A stretch of 64,000 nucleotides of DNA from Pseudomonas sichuanensis (GTDB lineage Bacteria > Pseudomonadota > Gammaproteobacteria > Pseudomonadales > Pseudomonadaceae). A model generated the notes under the pieces. That model was given only the letters and a program-made list of their open reading frames with translations. It did not search any database and was not told the origin of the DNA. Both the position numbers and the translations under genes were made by a program. Location of the stretch: positions 1 through 64,000 of the forward strand of contig NZ_QKVM01000011.1 in assembly GCF_003231305.1 (NCBI RefSeq). Direction: 5' to 3'. Below, piece by piece: positions 36,862 through 45,273 of this stretch (its first letter is position 1; every line of letters starts with the position of its first letter).

Positions 36862-37401
36862 ATGAGCCTTTCCCTTCGCGACCAGTTGCTCAAAGCCGGC
36901 CTGGTCAACCAGAAACAGGTTTCCCAGACCAACAAGGCTGAGAAAAAACAGAAGCGCCTGGAGCACAAAGGCCAGGTCGAGGTGGACGACAGCCAGCAAC
37001 GCCTGGCCAAGGAAGCCCTGGCCGAAAAGGCCAGGAAAGACCAGGAACTGAACCGCCAGGTCCAGGAAAAGGCCGAGCAGAAAGCCCGCGCCGCGCAGAT
37101 CAAGCAACTGATCGAGGCCACCCGCCTGCCCAAGCTTACCACCGAGGACTATTTCAACTTCGTCGATGACAAGAAGGTCAAGCGCATCGCCGTCAACGCC
37201 CTGATGCGCACCAAGTTGAGCAACGGTGCGTTGGCGATCGTCGGCCATGCCGGCGGCTACGAAGTGATCCCGCGTGAAGCGGCAGTGAAGATTCAGGAAC
37301 GCGATCCCAACCGTATCCTGCTGCTCAACACCCATGTCGAGGAAGCGGACGAGGACGATCCGTACGCCGCTTACAAGATCCCTGACGATCTGATGTGGTA
37401 A
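36862..37401 (+). CDS. DUF2058 family protein (YaiL-like)
   Basis: 179 residues. The first 90 residues are a highly charged helix, opening SLRDQLLKAGLVNQKQVSQT and going on to many Lys/Gln/Glu, likely a coiled coil. The second half is globular (ATRLPKLTTEDYFNFVDDKK, GYEVIPREAAVKIQERDP). This is the DUF2058/YaiL layout. Function unknown. It follows mazG by 28 bp and ends at a terminator. Confidence 0.85.
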   Translation: MSLSLRDQLLKAGLVNQKQVSQTNKAEKKQKRLEHKGQVEVDDSQQRLAKEALAEKARKDQELNRQVQEKAEQKARAAQIKQLIEATRLPKLTTEDYFNFVDDKKVKRIAVNALMRTKLSNGALAIVGHAGGYEVIPREAAVKIQERDPNRILLLNTHVEEADEDDPYAAYKIPDDLMW

Positions 37402-37406
37402 GCATG

Positions 37407-37433
37407 AAAAACCCCGCCTAGGCGGGGTTTTTT
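37407..37433. terminator. Bidirectional terminator after the mazG operon
   Basis: AAAAACCCCGCC-TA-GGCGGGGTTTTTT, a perfect intrinsic terminator usable from both sides, between the DUF2058 gene and the convergent 60-codon gene. Confidence 0.95.
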
Positions 37434-37447
37434 GTTTTAAGGAGGCG

Positions 37448-37630
37448 TTACTGGGGCGTGCGCTGGTTTTCCAGGACTTCCAGTTCGCTGCGGTACTGCT
37501 GGGCCAGGTGCTCTTCGTGGAACATGCCGACCAGTTGGCCCTGTTGGTGCACGTCCCAGATCCGCACGCCAGCGGCCAGGCCTTCGTGGGACATTTTCGA
37601 TTCGTCGCGTTCGGTTACTTGAACTGTCAT
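37448..37630 (-). CDS. Small conserved protein, function unknown
   Basis: 60 residues beginning MTVQVTERDESKMSHEGLAA, then VRIWDVHQQGQLVGMFHEEH and a helical tail rich in Gln and Glu. GGAG lies seven bases before the ATG at 37630. Soluble, acidic, no known motif. I do not recognise it beyond the look of a Pseudomonas-specific small gene. Confidence 0.65.
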   Translation of the reverse strand: MTVQVTERDESKMSHEGLAAGVRIWDVHQQGQLVGMFHEEHLAQQYRSELEVLENQRTPQ

Positions 37631-37753
37631 CGTCAAACTCCACTGCTTGATGGGCTGCGGCACTGTGTCGCAGGCCTTCTTTATAGAATTTGTTAGCAGG
37701 CTAAGTAAATTAAACGGCGATGAAACAAGTTTCATGAGGCGCAACGCATAGCA

Positions 37754-37873
37754 CTGTAGGAGCGGCCTTGTGCCGCGAAAGGGCCGCACGGCGGCCCCGG
37801 CAATTTCTGCGTCGGCGCTGAAATCCCGGGGCCGCTACGCGCCCCCTTTCGCGACACAAGGCCGCTCCTACAG
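37754..37873. repeat. REP pair of the GTAGGAGCGGCC type
   Basis: Two inverted copies with GTAGGAGCGGCCTTGTG and its complement, separated by GGCCGC/GCGGCC-type stems and about 30 bp of spacer. Confidence 0.85.
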
Positions 37874-37892
37874 AGGTCGGCGTAGCCCAGGC

Positions 37893-37922
37893 AAAAAGAA
37901 GCCCCGCACAAGGCGGGGCTTC
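37893..37922 (-). terminator. Terminator of the DUF3108 gene
   Basis: On the minus strand GAAGCCCCGC...GCGGGGCTTC is followed by TTTTT, 25 bp after the stop codon. Confidence 0.88.
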
Positions 37923-37946
37923 CGGTGTTACTGGGGCAATGACCAA

Positions 37947-38657
37947 TCAGTTGCCCTTGACCGCCTTGCCATCGACCGTGCCGTCCTGCAGCACGATCAC
38001 GTACTCCTTGCCGTCGGTCTCGACCTGGCGCAGTTGCACCAGCAGGTAGTCCCAGTTCTTGGCGAACCACAGCTCGGTGATGCGCTTGCTCTGGCTCGGG
38101 TCGCGTACGCGCTCGACCTTGATCGCATCGACCTGGCCGGCCTTGGTCGCGACCTTCTCGGTGCCCAGCACGCGGAAGTCGTAGGTGTCGATCTCGTCAC
38201 CGTCGACCACCTGGTAGGTCATGCTCTTCTTACCGGCGGCCACGTCATGCTGCAGCGCCAACTGGTAGGACGACTTGTCCAGCACGCCGCGGTTGAGCGG
38301 CAGGCTGATCGCGTCGCCACGGTCGCTGCCGGTGACCTTCTTGCCGTTCCAGTCGAAGCTGAGGTCGACTTTCTTCGCCTTGCCCAGGCCACCGCGCTCG
38401 AAGTGGTACTTCTGCGGCAGCAGGGTGTCGTTGTCGAGCTTGAGGGTGCTTTGCTCGGTGAGGCTGGCGATCATCATGGAGGCCTTGAAATTAAGGTCCC
38501 AGGTACCGTTGGCGTTCTTCACCAGGCTACGCTCGGCAGTGCCGCTCATGGGCAGCTGCTTCCAGTCAGCCGTGTAACTGGCTGCGAAAGGCTTCAAATC
38601 AGCTGCCTGGAGGGGCAGGGCGAGCACGGCGAGAGCCAAGAGCAGGGCGCGACGCAT
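37947..38657 (-). CDS. DUF3108 domain periplasmic protein
   Basis: 236 residues with a signal peptide (MRRALLLALAVLALPLQA). The body is beta-rich, with features of DUF3108 proteins: PFAASYTADWKQLPMSGTAE, TLLPQKYHFERGGLGK and RDPSQSKRITELWFAKNWDY. Probably periplasmic or outer-membrane associated; function unknown. It lies eight bases downstream of purN on the same strand, so it may be in the purMN transcript. Confidence 0.88.
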   Translation of the reverse strand: MRRALLLALAVLALPLQAADLKPFAASYTADWKQLPMSGTAERSLVKNANGTWDLNFKASMMIASLTEQSTLKLDNDTLLPQKYHFERGGLGKAKKVDLSFDWNGKKVTGSDRGDAISLPLNRGVLDKSSYQLALQHDVAAGKKSMTYQVVDGDEIDTYDFRVLGTEKVATKAGQVDAIKVERVRDPSQSKRITELWFAKNWDYLLVQLRQVETDGKEYVIVLQDGTVDGKAVKGN

Positions 38658-38665
38658 AAATTCTC

Positions 38666-39319
38666 CTAGGATCGAATCAAGTGACCGCTGGCCGCCAGCG
38701 GCTGGCCATCCAGTAATGCACCCTGTTCGCCCAGACGCAAGCGTCCTTCGCCGAACCAGCGCACCGCCAGCGGGTAGATCTGGTGTTCCTGCAGGTGCAC
38801 GCGCTGGGCGAGCGACTGCTCGGTGTCGTCCGTTGCAACCGGAACCACAGCCTGTACGACCAAAGGCCCGCCATCGAGTTCCTCGGTGACGAAGTGCACG
38901 CTGCAGCCGTGCTCGGCATCGCCAGCCTCCAGCGCGCGCCGGTGGGTGTGCAGGCCTTTATACCTGGGCAACAGTGACGGATGTATGTTGAGCAGGCGGC
39001 CCTGGTAGTGGCGTACAAAGCCGCCACTGAGAATGCGCATGAAGCCGGCCAGTACCACCAGGTCGGGCTCGAAGCCGTCGATCAGCGCCATCAGCGCCGC
39101 ATCGAAGGCTTCGCGGCCGTCGAAACCCTGGTGCTCCAGCAGCGCGGTGTCGATACCGGCTGCCTTGGCACGTTCCAGGCCGTAGGCATCGGCGCGGTTG
39201 GAAATCACCGCGCGGATGCGTACCGGGCTGTCACTGGCGCTGGTGTTGTCGATCAGCGCTTGCAGGTTGCTGCCGGAGCCCGACAGCAATACCACGACGT
39301 TGCAGGTCTTGCTCGGCAT
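38666..39319 (-). CDS. purN: Phosphoribosylglycinamide formyltransferase
   Basis: 217 residues. It transfers a formyl group from 10-formyl-THF to GAR in purine synthesis. Motifs: VVLLSGSGSNLQALID (N-terminal), VLAGFMRILSGGFV, and LLNIHPSLLPRYKGLHTH with the catalytic Asn-His. The ATG at 39319 overlaps the purM stop by one base. Confidence 0.96.
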   Translation of the reverse strand: MPSKTCNVVVLLSGSGSNLQALIDNTSASDSPVRIRAVISNRADAYGLERAKAAGIDTALLEHQGFDGREAFDAALMALIDGFEPDLVVLAGFMRILSGGFVRHYQGRLLNIHPSLLPRYKGLHTHRRALEAGDAEHGCSVHFVTEELDGGPLVVQAVVPVATDDTEQSLAQRVHLQEHQIYPLAVRWFGEGRLRLGEQGALLDGQPLAASGHLIRS

Positions 39320-40377
39320 CAGTGTGCCTTGAGGTTCTGCAGCTCGACCTGAGCGGCGCCTTCGGCGGCTTCGGCGATGTGGCCGATCACCCAAGGCTGC
39401 TCACCGGCGGCGCGCAGTTCGTTCAGGGCGGCTTCGACCTGATCCTGGGCGACACAGATGACCATGCCTACGCCGCAGTTCAGTACGCGGTGCATCTCGT
39501 GCTCGTCGACGTTGCCTTTTTCCTGCAGGAAGTCGAATACCGCCGGGCGCTGCCAGCTGGCCACATCGACCACGGCCTGGGCGTTTTTCGGCAGTACGCG
39601 CGGGATGTTGTCCAGCAGGCCGCCGCCGGTGATGTGGGCCATGGCCTTGACCGCGCCGGTGTTCTTGATCAGCTGCAGCAGCGGCTTGACGTAGATGCGG
39701 GTCGGCGCCATCAGCAGGTCGGTCAGCGGTTTGCCGTCGAGCTGGGTGTTTTCGATGTCGGTGCCGGACACTTCGAGGATCTTGCGGATCAGCGAGTAGC
39801 CGTTGGAGTGCGGGCCGGAGGAAGGCAGGGCGAGCAGGGCGTCGCCGGTGGCGACTTTCGAGCCGTCGATGATTTCGGCTTTTTCCACCACGCCGACGCA
39901 GAAGCCGGCCAGGTCGTAGTCTTCGCCTTCGTACATGCCTGGCATTTCGGCGGTTTCACCACCGACCAGCGAGCAGCCGGCCAGTTCGCAACCGGCGCCG
40001 ATGCCGGTAACCACGGTAGCGGCCACGTCGACGTTGAGCTTGCCAGTGGCGTAGTAGTCGAGGAAGAACAGCGGCTCGGCGCCGCACACCACCAGGTCGT
40101 TGACGCACATGGCGACCAGGTCCTGACCGATGCTGTCGTGCTTGTTCAGGTTCAGTGCCAGGCGCAGCTTGGTGCCGACACCGTCGGTGCCGGAGACCAG
40201 CACCGGCTGTTTGTAGCCGGCCGGGATCTCGCAGAGGGCGCCGAAGCCGCCCAGGCCACCCATGACTTCAGGGCGTGCGGTGCGCTTGGCGACGCCCTTG
40301 ATGCGTTCGACCAGTGCTTCGCCGGCGTCGATGTCTACACCGGCGTCCTTGTAGCTCAGGGAGGGTTGCTTGCTCAT
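39319..40377 (-). CDS. purM: Phosphoribosylformylglycinamidine cyclo-ligase
   Basis: 352 residues. AIR synthetase of purine synthesis; [20 protein letters not shown] at the N-terminus, [34 protein letters not shown] and [11 protein letters not shown] are the family signatures. First gene of purMN. Confidence 0.97.
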   Translation of the reverse strand: MSKQPSLSYKDAGVDIDAGEALVERIKGVAKRTARPEVMGGLGGFGALCEIPAGYKQPVLVSGTDGVGTKLRLALNLNKHDSIGQDLVAMCVNDLVVCGAEPLFFLDYYATGKLNVDVAATVVTGIGAGCELAGCSLVGGETAEMPGMYEGEDYDLAGFCVGVVEKAEIIDGSKVATGDALLALPSSGPHSNGYSLIRKILEVSGTDIENTQLDGKPLTDLLMAPTRIYVKPLLQLIKNTGAVKAMAHITGGGLLDNIPRVLPKNAQAVVDVASWQRPAVFDFLQEKGNVDEHEMHRVLNCGVGMVICVAQDQVEAALNELRAAGEQPWVIGHIAEAAEGAAQVELQNLKAH

Positions 40378-40718
40378 TGATCCAGGCCTTTAAGAGGGAG
40401 GGATTCTTGGAAAACGACCGGGACGGCCAAGGCCGGCTTCAGAAGCGGCGGCTGCCTGTACGTCACTGGTCTGCGAAGGCGCGCGATTTTATCAGGGTTG
40501 CCCCGAAGCGGCCATCCTCAGGCCGACGGGCAGGCCGGAAATCTGGGCAAAAAAGCGCTTTCACGGTGCGCGACTGGTTGCCGCGGCGGTGCCTGTATAA
40601 GGTATAGGCATCGTGACGGGCACAAAGGGCCGCGGCAGCGGAGCATTTCTCTGCGTTGCGCGGTCACAGCCGGCAGGTCCGGGCTCGTCGCTCGTGGTCA
40701 TCTGGACAGGAATCCTCA
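40378..40718. other. Divergent control region between purM and the DUF2066 gene
   Basis: 341 bp without a gene. A TATAAGGTATAGG stretch near 40595 could serve as a -10 for the plus-strand gene, but no good -35 accompanies it. I see no clear operator or riboswitch. Confidence 0.4.
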
Positions 40719-41765
40719 ATGCGTCTTTTCAATTACATCGCGGCCGGGTGCCTGGTGCTGGTCGGCGCTGCGGCGCAGGCCGAAACCGTCACCGGGCTGT
40801 ATCAGGTCCGCGAACCGGTCGAAGGGCAGGGCGCCGATGCCCGCGCCCAGGCTACCAGCAAGGCCCTGGATACCCTGGTGCTGCGCCTGACCGGCGACCC
40901 CAAGGCAGCGCAGAGCCCGGCCTTGGCGGCCCTGCGCAAGGATCCCCAGCAAATCATCAACCAGGTCGGCACCGAGGCCGGGCCGCCCGAGGCGCTGCTG
41001 GTCGAGTTCGACCCCGGCAGTACTGAACGCGCGCTGCGCCAGGCGGGCCTGGCGCTGTGGGGCAACAACCGGCCGTCGATCCTCGGCTGGTGGCTCTTCG
41101 ACAGTGTCGAGGGCAGCAACCTGGTCGGCGATGGCCAGGCCGCCGCCCAACCGCTGCGCCGTGCCGCCCAGCACCGTGGCTTGCCGCTGCGCCTGCCGCT
41201 GGCCGACCTGCAGGAGCAACTGGTGGCCAACGCCAAGCAGCTCGAAGGCAATGACCCGGCGCCGTTGCGCGAGGCGTCCGAGCGTTACGGCGCCAATGCC
41301 TTGCTGGCGGTGCATGCCCATGAGGCCGACGGCAAGTGGCAAGGCAAGTGGCAACTGTGGCTGGGCGACCAGCGCGAGCAGGGCAACGCCGAAGGTGCCG
41401 ACCAGGCCGCCCTGGCCGATGCCGTGCTGCTGGCCGTGAGCAACCGCCTGGCGCCGCGCTATGTGACCCGCCCCGGCGCCAGCAGTGACCTGCAGGTGCA
41501 GGTGCAGGGCATGAACCTGCAGCGCTATGCCGAACTGAGCCGCGTGCTCGAACCTTACGGCGCGCGTTTGCAGATGGCCGACGGCGCCACCCTGACCTAC
41601 GGCGTCACCGGCAACCGTGAGCAGTTGCGGGCGCAACTGGGCCTAGCCAAGTTGCAGGAGTTGCCTGCCGAGGCCGCGCCGCCACCTGCGGCCCAGGGCG
41701 AGCCGGGCGCGACACCCCCTGGCGCTGCAGCCAAGCCGTTCGATGGCTTGCGTTTTCGCTGGTAA
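40719..41765 (+). CDS. DUF2066 domain exported protein
   Basis: 348 residues. Signal peptide MRLFNYIAAGCLVLVGAAAQA, then VTGLYQVREPVEGQGADARA and LDTLVLRLTGDPKAAQ, the conserved opening of DUF2066 proteins. It is Ala/Leu/Gln-rich, with a Pro-rich linker before the C-terminus. Function unknown; it precedes a PerM-like permease by 12 bp. Confidence 0.88.
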   Translation: MRLFNYIAAGCLVLVGAAAQAETVTGLYQVREPVEGQGADARAQATSKALDTLVLRLTGDPKAAQSPALAALRKDPQQIINQVGTEAGPPEALLVEFDPGSTERALRQAGLALWGNNRPSILGWWLFDSVEGSNLVGDGQAAAQPLRRAAQHRGLPLRLPLADLQEQLVANAKQLEGNDPAPLREASERYGANALLAVHAHEADGKWQGKWQLWLGDQREQGNAEGADQAALADAVLLAVSNRLAPRYVTRPGASSDLQVQVQGMNLQRYAELSRVLEPYGARLQMADGATLTYGVTGNREQLRAQLGLAKLQELPAEAAPPPAAQGEPGATPPGAAAKPFDGLRFRW

Positions 41766-41777
41766 GGAAGATTGGAC

Positions 41778-42851
41778 ATGATTGATACGCGTCGTTGGAT
41801 CGGGCTGGGCGCCGCCTTGCTGGTCGCCGTGTTGCTGTACCTGCTGCACAACATCCTTTCCCCCTTCCTGGTGGGGATTCTGCTGGCCTACCTGGCCGAC
41901 CCGCTGGTCGACCGCCTAGAACGGGCCGGGCTGTCGCGGACCTGGGGCGTGGTGGTGGTCTTCAGCTTGTTCACCCTGCTGTTCATGGCCCTGCTGCTGG
42001 TGCTGATCCCGATGTTGGCCAAGCAGCTGGTGCGCTTGTACGAGCTGGCGCCGCAGATGCTCGACTGGCTGCAGCATGTGGCCCTGCCTTGGGTGCAAAG
42101 CCGCCTGGGCCTGGCCGATGGGTTCTGGAAGTTCGACAAGATCAAGGCCGCCATCGGCGCGCACATGGGCCAGACCACCGACATCGTCGGTGTGTTGCTG
42201 TCCCAGGCCACCGCGTCGAGCCTGGCCCTGATCGGCTGGCTGGCCAACCTGGTGCTGATCCCGGTGGTGGGGTTCTACTTGTTGCGCGATTGGGACCTGA
42301 TGATGGCCAAGCTGCGCAGCCTGTTGCCGCGCCAGCGCGAAGAGCAGGTGGTGGGGTTGGCCGGTGAGTGCCATGAAGTGCTGGGGGCGTTCGTGCGTGG
42401 CCAGTTGCTGGTGATGCTCGCCCTGGGCGTCATCTATTCCACCGGGCTGATGCTGGTGGGCCTGGAGCTGGGCCTGCTGATCGGCATGCTGGCGGGGCTG
42501 GCGGCAATCGTCCCGTACATGGGCTTCATCATCGGCATCGGCGCAGCCCTGGTGGCCGGGTTGTTCCAGTTCAGCGGCGAGTTGTATCCGATGCTGGGGA
42601 TTGTCGCGGTGTTCATGGTCGGCCAGGCGCTGGAAGGCATGGTACTGACGCCCCTGCTGGTGGGCGACCGCATCGGCCTGCATCCGGTGGCGGTGATCTT
42701 CGCCATCCTCGCCGGTGGTGAGCTGTTCGGCTTCACCGGGGTGCTGCTGGCGCTGCCGGTGGCGGCGGTGATCATGGTGCTGTTGCGGCATGTGCATGAC
42801 CTCTACAAGGAGTCGGACATGTATGCCGGGGAGATCGATCCGGACCTGTAA
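41778..42851 (+). CDS. AI-2E/PerM family permease
   Basis: 357 residues with about seven or eight helices, beginning WIGLGAALLVAVLLYLLHNI. The family pattern is clear: FLVGILLAYLADPLVDRLER, the helices around IPVVGFYLLRDWD, and the late LEGMVLTPLLVGDRIGLHPV and ALPVAAVIMVLLRH. Substrates are uncertain; some members export AI-2 or Na+. A TTG two codons upstream is less likely than the ATG at 41778. Confidence 0.9.
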   Translation: MIDTRRWIGLGAALLVAVLLYLLHNILSPFLVGILLAYLADPLVDRLERAGLSRTWGVVVVFSLFTLLFMALLLVLIPMLAKQLVRLYELAPQMLDWLQHVALPWVQSRLGLADGFWKFDKIKAAIGAHMGQTTDIVGVLLSQATASSLALIGWLANLVLIPVVGFYLLRDWDLMMAKLRSLLPRQREEQVVGLAGECHEVLGAFVRGQLLVMLALGVIYSTGLMLVGLELGLLIGMLAGLAAIVPYMGFIIGIGAALVAGLFQFSGELYPMLGIVAVFMVGQALEGMVLTPLLVGDRIGLHPVAVIFAILAGGELFGFTGVLLALPVAAVIMVLLRHVHDLYKESDMYAGEIDPDL

Positions 42852-42871
42852 GTGACCGCGTCAACTGGGGA

Positions 42872-42889
42872 GCGGCGGCGAGCCGCCGC
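42872..42889. repeat. GC-rich hairpin after the permease gene
   Basis: GCGGCGGC-GA-GCCGCCGC, 8-bp arms, 20 bp after the stop and not followed by T's. Possibly a REP derivative or weak terminator. Confidence 0.6.
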
Positions 42890-43033
42890 GCCCACAGGGG
42901 CTGTGTGAACATCGCAACTGCTTGATTTTACTTGTGCTCTTCCCCTGCCGGATTGTGCCGCCCGCGTTGCGGGTATAGACTTTGCACACTCTTCACCAAA
43001 GGCCCCCTGTGGTCCCCGCGACCGCCCGCGAGC

Positions 43034-43738
43034 ATGAAACCGATCCAGTTGCCCCTGGGTGTGCGTCTCCGTGATGACGCCACCTTCATCAACTACTATC
43101 CGGGCGCCAATGCCGCGGCATTGGGCTACGTCGAGCGGCTATGCGAAGCCGACGCCGGCTGGACCGAGAGCCTCATCTACCTGTGGGGCAAACAGGGCGT
43201 TGGCCGTACCCACCTGCTGCAAGCCGCTACCCAGCGTTTCCAGCAGCGCGGCGAGCCCGCCGTCTACCTGCCGCTGGCGCAACTGCTGGAGCGCGGCGTC
43301 GAGTTGCTCGACCATCTCGAACAATACGAACTGGTGTGCATCGATGACCTGCACGTGATCGCCGGCAAGGCGGATTGGGAAGAGGCCATGTTCCACCTGT
43401 TCAACCGCCTGCGCGACAGTGGCCGACGGCTGCTGCTGGCCGCTTCCAGCTCGCCTCGCGAACTGCCGATCAAGCTGGCGGACCTCAAGTCGCGGCTGAC
43501 CCTGGCACTGATTTTCCAGATGCGCGGCATGTCCGACGAGGACAAGCTGCGCGCCCTGCAACTGCGTGCCTCGCGGCGCGGCCTGCACCTGACCGACGAA
43601 GTCGGCCACTTCATCCTCACCCGTGGCACACGCAGCATGAGTGCGCTGTTCGACCTGCTCGAACGCCTCGATCAGGCTTCGCTGCAGGCGCAACGCAAGC
43701 TGACCATCCCGTTCCTCAAGGAAACCCTGGGTTGGTGA
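43034..43738 (+). CDS. hda: DnaA regulatory inactivator Hda
   Basis: 234 residues, AAA+ protein homologous to the DnaA core. It opens MKPIQLPLGVRLRDDATF (the clamp-binding QLPLGV motif), then LWGKQGVGRTHLLQAA (Walker A-like), VCIDDLHVIAGKADWEE (Walker B) and LADLKSRLTLALIF. It stimulates ATP hydrolysis by DnaA after initiation, in complex with the beta clamp. Confidence 0.93.
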   Translation: MKPIQLPLGVRLRDDATFINYYPGANAAALGYVERLCEADAGWTESLIYLWGKQGVGRTHLLQAATQRFQQRGEPAVYLPLAQLLERGVELLDHLEQYELVCIDDLHVIAGKADWEEAMFHLFNRLRDSGRRLLLAASSSPRELPIKLADLKSRLTLALIFQMRGMSDEDKLRALQLRASRRGLHLTDEVGHFILTRGTRSMSALFDLLERLDQASLQAQRKLTIPFLKETLGW

Positions 43739-43865
43739 CCCCCTGAAAACACGGGGCCAGAGCGTCAAAACAGAAAAGTCACATGTTTTTCGATAAAATT
43801 TGCAAATGGTTCCGATAGAAGGCATAGTTTCCCCCTTCTAAAGGACTACAGACACGGTCGTGCCC

Positions 43866-44498
43866 ATGCTGAAGCGCTTCGCACCCCTCGTGCCACTTGC
43901 ACTTGCCACCTTTCTGTTTGGTTGCGCCGCTCATGGCCCGGCCACTCAATCCCAGGATCATCGCCCGGTCGCCGAGCAATCGCTCAAGGCCAAGGCTTCC
44001 GCTTCTTCCGTATTCACCGAGGAAGAGCTGGCCAGCGAAGATGACCTGAATGCCTTCTCCAGCAACAGCAAGCCCTATCAGCTCCCGGTGCTGGCCGACA
44101 GCATCCTCGAGCGTGGCATGGCGCTGATCGGTACCCGTTACCGCTTTGGCGGCACCACCGAGCAAGGCTTCGACTGCAGCGGCTTCATTGGTTATCTGTT
44201 CCGTGAAGAAGCCGGCATGAACCTGCCGCGCTCGACCCGCGAGATGATCAACGTCGACGCCCCCAAAGTCGCGCGCAACAAGCTCAAGCCAGGCGACCTG
44301 CTGTTCTTCAGCACCAATGGTCGCGGCCGCGTCAGCCACGCCGGCATCTACCTGGGCGACAACCAGTTCATCCACTCCAGCAGCCGCCGCAGCGGTGGCG
44401 TGCGCATCGACAGCCTCGGCGATCGCTACTGGAGCAAGACCTTCATCGAAGCCAAGCGCGCGCTGGCCATGGCACCGACCACCATTTCGCGCAATTGA
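43866..44498 (+). CDS. NlpC/P60 family lipoprotein
   Basis: 210 residues. Lipoprotein signal LATFLFGCAAH, a low-complexity Ser/Ala/Glu linker, then the NlpC/P60 peptidase domain: GFDCSGFIGYLFREEAG (catalytic Cys), RVSHAGIYLGDNQFIHSSS (His) and the third residue following. It likely cuts cell-wall peptides between D-Glu and diaminopimelate. An in-frame GTG at 43860 is an alternative start. A second paralogue follows at 44645. Confidence 0.92.
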   Translation: MLKRFAPLVPLALATFLFGCAAHGPATQSQDHRPVAEQSLKAKASASSVFTEEELASEDDLNAFSSNSKPYQLPVLADSILERGMALIGTRYRFGGTTEQGFDCSGFIGYLFREEAGMNLPRSTREMINVDAPKVARNKLKPGDLLFFSTNGRGRVSHAGIYLGDNQFIHSSSRRSGGVRIDSLGDRYWSKTFIEAKRALAMAPTTISRN

Positions 44499-44526
44499 TT
44501 TGATATCAAAATGCTGTACCCTGCCG

Positions 44527-44555
44527 CGGCGGCGTAGCTGAAAAGCTCGCCGCCG
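44527..44555. repeat. Hairpin between the two NlpC/P60 genes
   Basis: CGGCGGCG and CGCCGCCG form an 8-bp stem enclosing AGCT/AGCT and a GAAA tetraloop. No T-run follows. Confidence 0.65.
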
Positions 44556-44644
44556 TGCGCATTTACAGAAAGCGTCTAATCTAATTTCTCACCTATTTTC
44601 ATCTTCGGCCGTGGCCGAGGCTTGTCTGACAGGACGTTCGCATC

Positions 44645-45178
44645 ATGGCGATGTTGGCGCGCTTCGCATTTCTCTCCATGGCGGCATTGCTTGCTGCCTG
44701 CTCCAGCCGTGCACCGGCCCCGGCGCCGGTCAAACAGCCCATGGTCTTCAGCCAGCAACCGGCGGCATCGCCTGCGGCGGAGGATGTGCTGTTCCGCGCG
44801 ATCGGCCTCGTCGGCACGCCCTATCGTTGGGGCGGCAATACCCCTGATTCGGGGTTCGACTGCAGCGGCCTGATCGGCTACGTGTACCGTGATGCGGCGG
44901 GCATCAGCCTGCCACGCACCACGCGCGACATGATCGTCATGCGTGCGCCCAGTGTGGACATCAATGCCTTGCAGTCCGGCGACCTTGTGTTCTTTGCCAC
45001 CAATGGTGGAGCGCAGGTCAGCCATGCCGGCATTTATGTCGGCGAAGGGCGTTTCGTCCATGCGCCTTCTACCGGCGGCACGGTGCGCCTGGACTACCTC
45101 TCCAGCAACTACTGGGCCAAGGCCTATCTGCAGGCCAAGCGGGTACTGCCGCCCGGACACCTGGCGCAGAATCCCTGA
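44645..45178 (+). CDS. NlpC/P60 family lipoprotein, second copy
   Basis: 177 residues. Signal with lipobox LLAACSS, Pro/Ala-rich linker, then the same peptidase fold as its neighbour: GFDCSGLIGYVYRDAAG with the catalytic Cys, QVSHAGIYVGEGRFVHAPS with the His. The tandem arrangement and similar spacing suggest gene duplication. The start could also be two codons later (MLARF). Confidence 0.92.
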   Translation: MAMLARFAFLSMAALLAACSSRAPAPAPVKQPMVFSQQPAASPAAEDVLFRAIGLVGTPYRWGGNTPDSGFDCSGLIGYVYRDAAGISLPRTTRDMIVMRAPSVDINALQSGDLVFFATNGGAQVSHAGIYVGEGRFVHAPSTGGTVRLDYLSSNYWAKAYLQAKRVLPPGHLAQNP

Positions 45179-45273
45179 TTTCGGCGCCTCGGCCAGCCGC
45201 TTGCTTTATCTACCGCGGATAGATTGAGCCGCTGGTAAAGGATGCGTGCTTCTTCATCGAAAGAGGCACCTCC